From Glandiceps talaboti (taxonomy: Eukaryota; Hemichordata; Enteropneusta; Spengelidae), in the NCBI RefSeq assembly GCF_964340395.1, contig NC_135558.1:19935371-19999370 (forward strand): a stretch of 64,000 nt of DNA. The letters are read 5' to 3'. Both the position numbers and the translations under genes were made by a program. Position 1 is the stretch's first letter; each line of letters starts with the position of its first letter. Shown here in pieces: positions 57,346 to 64,000 of this stretch. Below the pieces are notes generated by a model. That model ran no database searches, was not told the DNA's origin, and saw only the letters and a program-made list of their open reading frames with translations.

Positions 57346-57498
57346 ATGACTGAGAAGAAATGCGTTGTTTGGTTCAAACCATCAATGGACGTCGACGTAC
57401 TGCAGTTGGTTCATTACGTAATACGTAACTACGTTTCTCTATTACATACTAGTTTGCACACATGCACCGAAATTTATATTTTTGTCAACCAAACTTAA
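57346..57498 (+). CDS. hypothetical short ORF
   Basis: 50-codon ORF after an acceptor-like TTCTTTTCAG at about 57311-57320. It starts MTEKKCVVWFKPSMDVDVLQ. The opening vaguely recalls Myb/SANT-like proteins (W..xMD..LL). No partner exon found, so probably not a gene. Confidence 0.15.
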   Translation: MTEKKCVVWFKPSMDVDVLQLVHYVIRNYVSLLHTSLHTCTEIYIFVNQT

Positions 57499-57559
57499 GC
57501 TTATAGTAAGGTACCCCGTAATGAAAAACTATTTCAAGTAGCCTTTCGACATCCCGTGT

Positions 57560-57820
57560 GTCTGTGTATGTATGTATGTATGTATGTGTGTATGTATGTA
57601 TGTATGTATGCATGCGTGCGTGCGTGTTGTACATAAAATTGTCAAACTAGTGTAGGGTTCAAGTAATTTGTTACGTTTATCTTAGCAATGGAACAAAGGA
57701 AAACCTGAATAACTGATAAAGTTATTCTGGAATCGGTAAACATCTAATATAAACCTTACTGTGAGGGCCAATAGACACCGCAACCCCTCTTCCACCTCCG
57801 CCACCACCACCACCACCACC

Positions 57821-57854
<34 letters not shown>

Positions 57855-57857
57855 TCC
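57560..57857. repeat. (GTAT)n tract and (CCA)n(TCA)n tract
   Basis: GTAT at about 57560-57615 and CCA/TCA trinucleotides at 57797-57857. The poly-Gly ORF on the minus strand is repeat-derived. Confidence 0.9.
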
Positions 57858-58140
57858 CATCTCTGCGTGTACAGTCCCTTTATAATACTCATATATGTAC
57901 ATGTGGTGTTGTATCGAGATGGAAGCAAAAGACATCGGTATGTATTTATTTTGTCAATAATACAAATTACAAATAGACCTATATGTCTATCAGCATTTTT
58001 AAAAAAACTTTTAATTAGTTTAAATATAGATCTCAATAAAGACATGTCTAAAACAATGACAATTTATGCATGTGATCTTGAATTAACGGCCTTCACCCTT
58101 ATTTCGATTCAGTGTAATTTGTGCCTAGCGACTATCTTCA

Positions 58141-58150
58141 GCTGAGTCAT
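58141..58150 (-). promoter_or_regulatory. antioxidant response element match (RTGACNNNGC)
   Basis: The minus strand reads ATGACTCAGC, an exact fit to the ARE core bound by Nrf2/CNC-small Maf dimers, 147 bp upstream of the MGST1-like ATG. The plus strand GCTGAGTCAT is also AP-1/MARE-like. A CCAAT box lies at 58167-58171. Function is inferred from family knowledge of MGST regulation. Confidence 0.45.
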
Positions 58151-58296
58151 GCGCACTCAAAATAGGCCAATGATAGTTCGCTCGGTGACCCCGTACGTTC
58201 GTGTAAACGATAGCATTGATTGCATTAAAAAAAACCGCGCGTCTCTTTGGTGTAAGTGAGCATTTCGGTAGTGCAAACTGCAGAGATATCATCAAA

Positions 58297-58419
58297 ATGT
58301 CGGGTATATTCAACTTCGAGAACGATGTTTTCAGGTCGTATCTGGCCTGTAGTACTGTTGCTGTGTTAAAGATGATGGCCTTTGCGCCGCTGACAGCTTA
58401 CTATCGGAAGAGAGACAAG
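58297..58419 (+). CDS. MGST1-like: MGST1-like exon 1
   Basis: 41 codons, phase 0 donor GTATGT. First transmembrane helix and the following basic loop (YYRKRDK). Confidence 0.93.
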
Positions 58420-59580
58420 GTATGTACCCAGGGTTTGTACGCTTTAGCAGATCCCGACTATAGCACTACAGTCGTTTGATATGGGTCACGGTCATATCAT
58501 ACAAATACACTAGCCGTGCTTTGGGTGTTGGAACTATGTTCAAGCATTTATATCTATATCAAGTGGGAGGACAATACTTGCAATATCAAGAACTGATTCG
58601 CCACACAGTAGTTGCAAACTGGTAGAAACGTTCATTTTAAGTCCTGAGTGGAAAGATTAGGGTCGACACGCCTATTAGATAGATATGCAAAATAAATACA
58701 AAGGCTGGTAGTACAGTATAATAGACCTTTAGATTTGTCTGTTGGGGACGTGTTATTGAAATTCAAAGGAAAGCAAAGGCTGTCTGCAACCGCTCGCCAT
58801 TCTGTAGTTGGCACTGATAAGACATGATTTGACGTGTCATTCTTATTAATGATCATCTCAAAACACTTTACAGGCGTTTGCTAACCCTGAGGATGCAAAA
58901 AGACACAAAGCCGAGATGAAGACAAGTCAACAGGTAGAACGAGTAAGAAGGTAAATACATATCATTTGTTTTTATAAAATTCACTATTTGTCTAAAAATG
59001 GCCGAAAAAAGACAACATAAATAATTGAAACGATTCTTCATACTTTATCTTGAGTTCAAAGTTCAAAGTTCATCGTTTACCCAATTCTGACGGACAATGG
59101 AGTACAAAACTAAAAATGACCCATGCAGCGTTGTTATCGTTATTTCTATCTTGCACCGGCGTAGTAGAGAGAGGCTCAAGAGAGGTCACTGAACGTTTGC
59201 CATGCAGACCTGGTTTGATTGTTTTAACTATGCAAGACACTAGGTGTAAATCGCGCCCTCTTGACAGTACCAATGAATGACCTTGTTTTATCCTTGATGT
59301 ACGGTTTCGTCTCTCATTTTACCTCCGCAGATGTCACAGAAATGACCTGGAGAACATTCCAGCATTCCTTGCACTGGGTGCAATGTACTTGGCCATCAAC
59401 CCAGACCCAACCATTGCAGTTTGGCATTTCCGTATATTCGCTGCCTCTCGTATATTTTATACTGTGGGCTACCTATCAGCCATTTCCCCAATTCGTGGCA
59501 TCAATTTCGTACTTGGCACTATCGTGAATTGGTCCATGGCTGGTCAAATTCTTTATTCTGTTTGTACATACGCTAAATAG
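58297..59580 (+). CDS. MGST1-like: microsomal glutathione S-transferase 1-like (MAPEG), three exons, 149 aa
   Basis: Conjugates glutathione to electrophiles and reduces lipid peroxides in ER and mitochondrial membranes; the family acts as homotrimers. Exon 1 58297-58419 (MSGIFNFENDVFRSYLACST, first membrane helix). Exon 2 58874-58950 (AFANPEDAKRHKAEM, QVERVR). Exon 3 59331-59580, completing RR and giving CHRNDLENIPAFLALGAMYL, WHFRIFAASRIFYTVGYLSA and the fourth helix, then TAG. Joined length is 450 nt, in frame, with GT-AG borders. The AFANPED and ERVRR..RNDLEN blocks are diagnostic of MGST1 (human is 155 aa). The Arg and Glu of the NDLEN helix are kept, so it should be active. The ATG context ATCAAAATGT is good and no upstream in-frame start is needed. 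Confidence 0.95.
58874..58950 (+). CDS. MGST1-like: MGST1-like exon 2
   Basis: 77 nt, acceptor TTTACAG, donor GTAAAT. Cytosolic loop with the conserved AFANPED motif. It is shorter than the human loop, explaining the 149-residue total. Confidence 0.92.
59331..59580 (+). CDS. MGST1-like: MGST1-like exon 3
   Basis: 250 nt from acceptor CCTCCGCAG to TAG. Helices 2-4 and the glutathione-site region RNDLEN. Confidence 0.94.
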
Positions 59581-59585
59581 AGAAC

Positions 59586-59591
59586 AATAAA
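59586..59591 (+). terminator. polyadenylation signal AATAAA
   Basis: AATAAA only 6 bp after the MGST1-like stop codon. Another AATAAA lies at about 59681. The downstream one may be used if the first is too close. Confidence 0.4.
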
Positions 59592-61733
59592 AACAAAGTA
59601 AACGCTTGTAATGCATTCTGGCACTACATTTTGCAAAGAAAGAAAGAAACGCCATTTATTTCTTTGGATTTTCCAGTAGAATAAATGATTTATGTATGTT
59701 GAAGCGGCCGGGAGATGGGAGCTTTTGTATCCTTGGTAAGGACTCAATTTTAATACAGATGGTATTTCTTAACCATGTAAATGACTAATTGTAAAGAGCG
59801 TATGTGTCAAAATCAGTCACTGTTACAGTAGAATGTCATGACGTCGCAAGTGTATTTCTTGGCAATATGAAAAATGTATGCACGTAGTTGTGTCAACTTG
59901 ACCTGCTCAAAGGTCACATGTATTTCATGTTAGAAATTTGAGTGAGCTGAATCCGAAAGGGACCAAATGAAATAGTTCGTTATTTTGTACAGCAATGTTT
60001 TGTATTTAGTGCAATCACAATTAGCATCATAAACGTTCTGTAACATTCTTATAAAGTTGAAAATATATAAATCAGTTTATAATAACAGTGACACCCCTTT
60101 TATGGTTTTTTGTGTTTCTCTCTATATGCGAGTCGTGTTAATAAACTGAGTTTATACAAGTTGAGGCGTATTTTTTTCTGCATATTAAAATGAAATGTTG
60201 CACTGAAACATTAAGCATCACTTGTTAATGATGGAACTCAAACCCGGTATACAAAATATTATGCATAATCGATGTATAGGCTCAGTGAGAGTGTAATAAA
60301 ATTCAGGTTTTATGTATGTATTTTTTTGTCGAGGTAATATAAGTCTATAAACTCAGCCTTTGCCACTTTAGTGACACATTGTACTGAAAATCGTTTAACC
60401 AATTTCACGAAACTAAACGACCAAACCGTTACGGCACTGAATCCGCGATTTCGACTAGAATTTCAATCTATGTACATTGTCTGCCACCAGATGGCGTAGT
60501 ACGAGATTGGCACTATGTGACGTTTAGTAGTTGAGCTGACTTATTTTCTTCGTGGCTTGACCTCTCACACGTACAGTCATTTCACGTGAATGTCAATCGG
60601 TCATCTAGAACCAGTCTGGAAGTTTCATACATATCTTCTGACGAAAATAAAAGTATACTGATAAACGCATCACATTGAAAATGAAGTTTAACGCCGAATG
60701 GAAAGGGATATTTTGTTCGGAAGTATAGTAATATTATTTGTGTACGCTTATCATCAGGCTGTTGTCGCCATGTGGCGATATTTCACCAGTTGGCCTTGGT
60801 AGTATTTTAGATGGAAAATGATACCTTGTATCAAGATTTGTTTATTAAGAGTGACCAATTGGGGTGGCACGTCCCCGGTCACCTTTTTGTTGTGGTGTAT
60901 CCCTCCACCCGCGCCCCTGTACAACAGTACTTTAATAGTACCTAGTGTTCTGTCGAAAATGTCTACTTGCGAGGTGATACATGTACACCCTCCTCCCACG
61001 CCAAGTGCACTATTTCCAAAGTAAATTAAGGCACATATTTAGTATTTGGTCTATAATATTTAAGACAAATTGCCTGCTAATTAAATGGGGTGATCTCCTG
61101 TTTGTGACCAACTGTTACAGTAATTGATATTATTTCTAGCCGTATTTGTTGCAATTAGAGTATGGATAGTGAACAAAGCACTGATGTTTCAACTGTTCAT
61201 TAGTTTTGTGTTTATCAAATAAAGCAATTTGTCACCCTCAAAATAAAAGAAGAAAATGCTGTGATTAATATTGTGTATCTTGTCTACATCTGATTTGTAT
61301 TGACAGGAGCCATCACAAAATTGTTAGTAAGAATACATTGTACAAAGCGTGGTGTTTGGTTCTGTACATTTTGTTACATTTCATACTGCAGTGTATAATA
61401 CCACAAACAGGTATATTTACTATTGAGGAGTGACAGACAGACATAGACTCTAGCCGAGACTAAAATATACCGTATGTCGGTGTCTTATCTACACTATCTG
61501 GAGGTTAAGGTGTAACCTTACTTCCAATGTCACAATACTAATGGACTCACGGTCAACGCCATAAAATCGCCAATGTTAAGTATACTGCGGAAATTACCAG
61601 CGCGTGTTCTCTACTGCAGTAGCTGTCACTTTAACGCCAAGCCAAAACAAATGTTATGTGCCAGCTCATGCTTTCTGGTGGGCGTTTATTATGCCCTTTG
61701 AGCACTTTCGTAATTTATGCAGGTATACCAGTA
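59592..61733. other. intergenic between MGST1-like and sulfotransferase genes
   Basis: No exon supported. ORFs of about 70-80 codons have no domain. A CTCF-like core is at 60484. Confidence 0.6.
60484..60495 (+). promoter_or_regulatory. CTCF-like core motif CCACCAGATGGC
   Basis: Fits the bilaterian CTCF consensus CCASYAGRKGGC at all 12 positions. It lies between two genes. Single 12-bp matches occur by chance, so this is a candidate only. Confidence 0.3.
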
Positions 61734-62123
61734 AGGGAGCCATCATTATTTACGACCGGAGGGGGGTCGGAGGAATTGGGGGGGGGGGTCACTCAAAAAC
61801 TGGGAAGTGAAAGGGGGGTTACCCAAAAATTAGGGAGTGAAGGGGGGGGCTACTCAAAATTGTACATGTTAAAATAGCACCAGAAACATTCTCATAGTCC
61901 TTGAAATTCAAAAATCTCCGTACCCACCCCCACTTGGCTCCCTCAAACTTTGATTAAACTAATACCACCTAATTTCCAATTTTACCCATGGTACTACTTT
62001 GGGAATAAGCTGCATTCATTGTTACCCCTTCCTCTTGAAATATGCTAAATCCATAACGTTATTAGGAAATTCAAATTCAAAATAAAAAGTTTGATATTGT
62101 ATGTATGTATGTATGTATGTATG

Positions 62124-62154
<31 letters not shown>

Positions 62155-62471
62155 GTATGTATGTATACGTATGTATGTATACATATGTATGTACGTATGT
62201 ATGCATGTGTATACATGTGTGAGTGTGTGTGCATGTGGTGTTTCAATGGAACACTCAACCTCAATGTGTAGCGTACCTTAACAGTTAATGAGTTATGATG
62301 ATGGTAAAATGGTGAGGGGGGTGGTTATGAAAAAAAACATTTGTGTGAAGGAGGGGGGTTACGAAAAAAATTCAAGCCAGGTAGGGGGGGTCACTCAAAT
62401 TTTGGGGATTTTCGAAGCAATTCCTCCGACCGACCTCCCCCCCCCCCGGTCGTAAATAATGACGGCTCCCT
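61734..62471. mobile_element. 738-bp G-tract element with terminal inverted repeats
   Basis: The left end AGGGAGCCATCATTATTTAC, then GACCGG and a G run, matches the complement of the right end AGGGAGCCGTCATTATTTAC, then GACCGG and a G run, and both continue toward GTCGGAGGAATT. Inside are G runs each followed by TCACTCAAA or TTACCCAAA, and a GTAT tract at 62097-62200. The right end is 74 bp before the sulfotransferase ATG. No target duplication is clear. Confidence 0.7.
62097..62200. repeat. (GTAT)n microsatellite
   Basis: GTAT tract with TACGTATG variants, inside the 61734 element. Confidence 0.93.
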
Positions 62472-62544
62472 AAACAATCGAACGCTGAAATAATTATAAG
62501 TATTAACAAATATTCAACTGCTAGGTAGCCTACCAAAACCATCC

Positions 62545-63480
62545 ATGGCGTCGTCAAGTCCAAAGAATTCCCTGCCGTCACAGCTCTACACGTATGAAGG
62601 CTTTAATTTCAGCGATAGATTCCAGCCACTGGATTTCTTAAAGCAACATCGTGCAAATCAACTCAGTGTACGTGATGATGACGTGTTTGTGGTGAGTTTC
62701 CCTAAGTCTGGCACGTCGTGGGTATTGCACGCACTGGTAACTATGTACGACGATTGGGGATTGCTCGATTTAAGCGATCGTAGAATTGCCCCTCTACTTG
62801 ATTACTATTATCGAGCTCTCGACAGTCCAGGTGTCTTAGGTGAAGCCACCAAAAAATTCCTTGCATCAGGCTCTGACATCCCATCACCACGACTTTTCAA
62901 GACTCATCTACCGCCATGTTTGTTTCCAGTTGATTGGACAAAGAAGAAATGCAAGGTCATTTATATAGCGAGAAACCCAAAGGACGTTTGTGTGTCCTCA
63001 TATAAGTTCTTTGGGGCGTTCTTTCACCGTTTGAAGGGTTCAATGGGAGAAACAAAGCCATCATGGGATGAGTATGTGAGAGATTTCACAAATGGTGACG
63101 TGTTCAACGGACCATGGATCAAACACGTGATAGAATGGAGGAAATTCGGAATCGAGAACAACGTCCTGCATATCACCTACGAAGACATGAAGATAGACTT
63201 GAAATCCGTCCTTGAAAAGATTGCTAAGTTCATCGGCCGACCACTGTCACCCGGGCAACTTGATCACGTAGTGTCAGCATGCAGTATTGAAGAGATGAGA
63301 AAACACGCAATGAAAGAGTTAGATTTTGATGATGAAGTTTACAACTTTGAAGAGAATCCTTTCTTTCGTAAAGGAGAGGTTGGAAATTGGAAAGAACATT
63401 TCTCAGTGGCACAGAGTGAATTATTGGACGAAAAAATTGGAAAGGTTTTGAAAGACAAAGGTATTATTTTTGGGAGATGA
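62545..63480 (+). CDS. SULT-like: cytosolic sulfotransferase (SULT), intronless, 311 aa
   Basis: Moves sulfate from PAPS to hydroxyl or amine groups of small molecules such as phenols and steroids. The 5'-phosphosulfate loop SFPKSGTSWVLHALV lies at residues 51-65, catalytic His121 sits in FKTHLPP, the 3'-phosphate site IARNPKDVCVSSYKFF at about 141-156, the dimer/strand region FNGPWIKHVIEWRKFG and ITYEDMK, and the C-terminal RKGEVGNWKEHF PAPS motif near residue 277. Length is normal for SULTs (about 290-300) with a slightly longer N terminus. No signal peptide or membrane segment, so cytosolic. Vertebrate SULT genes have several introns; here the whole frame is one exon, which suggests retroposition or intron loss. 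The ATG has a good context (CATCCATGG). Substrate cannot be told from sequence. Confidence 0.96.
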   Translation: MASSSPKNSLPSQLYTYEGFNFSDRFQPLDFLKQHRANQLSVRDDDVFVVSFPKSGTSWVLHALVTMYDDWGLLDLSDRRIAPLLDYYYRALDSPGVLGEATKKFLASGSDIPSPRLFKTHLPPCLFPVDWTKKKCKVIYIARNPKDVCVSSYKFFGAFFHRLKGSMGETKPSWDEYVRDFTNGDVFNGPWIKHVIEWRKFGIENNVLHITYEDMKIDLKSVLEKIAKFIGRPLSPGQLDHVVSACSIEEMRKHAMKELDFDDEVYNFEENPFFRKGEVGNWKEHFSVAQSELLDEKIGKVLKDKGIIFGR

Positions 63481-63596
63481 ATAACATGTCAAGTACTGCA
63501 TCACTGTATTTGATACAGTATAAAAGCACTGAATAGCTAATGTGTATCTATTATGAATGTTTTTTTATCTTGATATTAATATCTACCCAGGTTGTG

Positions 63597-63602
63597 ATTA
63601 AA
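63597..63602 (+). terminator. candidate polyadenylation signal ATTAAA
   Basis: ATTAAA 117 bp after the sulfotransferase stop. A second ATTAAA is at 63854-63859. Weak evidence. Confidence 0.25.
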
Positions 63603-64000
63603 CTGGATTGACATCACTTAGATAGTTTTAGCTAAGGTCAATTTAGTCCCGCATATTGCCAGCTTTGAATTGAGATTCAATTTTGTCTTTGTCAAGTTTC
63701 TTGTATTTTTGTGGATTATCTTTGCGAAGTTTATTCTCGATAGGCTTGAGCCAACGGATATTGATTAATAAGCGATCATTTTTTCAGTCAGAATGTATTT
63801 CAGAGATTTTTGTATCCACGCTTTGAATTTGTTATACTAGATTCACGTTTTGTATTAAAAAATATCACTAGCGAATGCCTTCATTCATCAATTTGAGTTG
63901 AAAATATGATAAAGCGTGTGAGATTTCCAACAACAGTAGGACCCAAGTCGTGCACGTGGATAGAAGAGATACATACATGTAATATATACATTGAATTGAT
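63603..64000. other. downstream flank, nothing recognised
   Basis: No gene or repeat supported to the window end. Confidence 0.5.

Noticed and set aside
57722-58045. 107-codon minus ORF with poly-Asp and poly-Gly
   Set aside because: Produced by the CCA/TCA trinucleotide tract.

Overview
The window is a piece of an animal nuclear genome, most likely from an invertebrate deuterostome of the hemichordate, lancelet or echinoderm kind. Genes are split by GT-AG introns. The DNA is AT-rich and crowded with (TA)n, (TACA)n, (CT)n and (CA)n tracts. Retrotransposons and foldback elements lie between and inside genes, and one locus carries tandem SRCR and LDL-receptor class A exons. Lineage is inferred from gene content only, and no bacterial feature is present.

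Layout. (1) 1-18912, +: a multi-exon gene whose 5' part lies outside the window. It has half an SRCR domain, four complete group-A SRCR domains (each split over two exons), a Cys-containing exon of unknown type, seven LDLa or LDLa-like exons, two linker exons and a short last exon. Every junction I placed keeps one open frame of 858 codons including the stop. Introns hold microsatellites, a 35-bp-arm hairpin, a truncated LINE 3' end and a terminal-inverted-repeat element. (2) 19.2-32.9 kb: a repeat-rich interval with a decayed L2-like LINE, a 23-copy 44-bp minisatellite, a foldback element, a duplicated 0.5-kb block, an orphan signal-peptide exon at 24119, two tRNA-derived SINE-like sequences, a CR1/L2-type LINE reverse transcriptase on the minus strand (28155-30092) and a 20-residue-repeat exon broken by indels (31214-31684). 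(3) 32979-36129: a 3.15-kb element with 457-bp, apparently perfect terminal inverted repeats and a 9-bp target duplication. It looks like a non-autonomous Mutator-like element. (4) 36.3-37.8 kb: two minisatellites. (5) 38659-40261, -: an intronless B4GALNT (GT12) homologue with a one-base frameshift. (6) 40.3-58.1 kb: no convincing gene, only repeats, G-tract elements and coding relics, including a SAP-like ORF at 52026. (7) 58297-59580, +: a complete three-exon MGST1-like MAPEG gene with an antioxidant-response-element match upstream. (8) 62545-63480, +: an intronless cytosolic sulfotransferase with a 738-bp G-rich inverted-repeat element ending 74 bp before its ATG.

How the genes relate. 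The SRCR-LDLa protein is probably a secreted or surface recognition protein, since no membrane segment follows the domains. MGST1 and the sulfotransferase are both phase II detoxification enzymes in the same orientation, about 3 kb apart. B4GALNT is a Golgi glycosyltransferase unrelated to them. There is no operon logic here.

The best candidates for something new are the long-TIR element, the 44-bp array open in all three forward frames with a 440-bp higher-order period, the homogenised SRCR exon array, the paired-cysteine loss in two successive LDLa exons, and the two-stem foldback family. I found no clearly new biochemical system.
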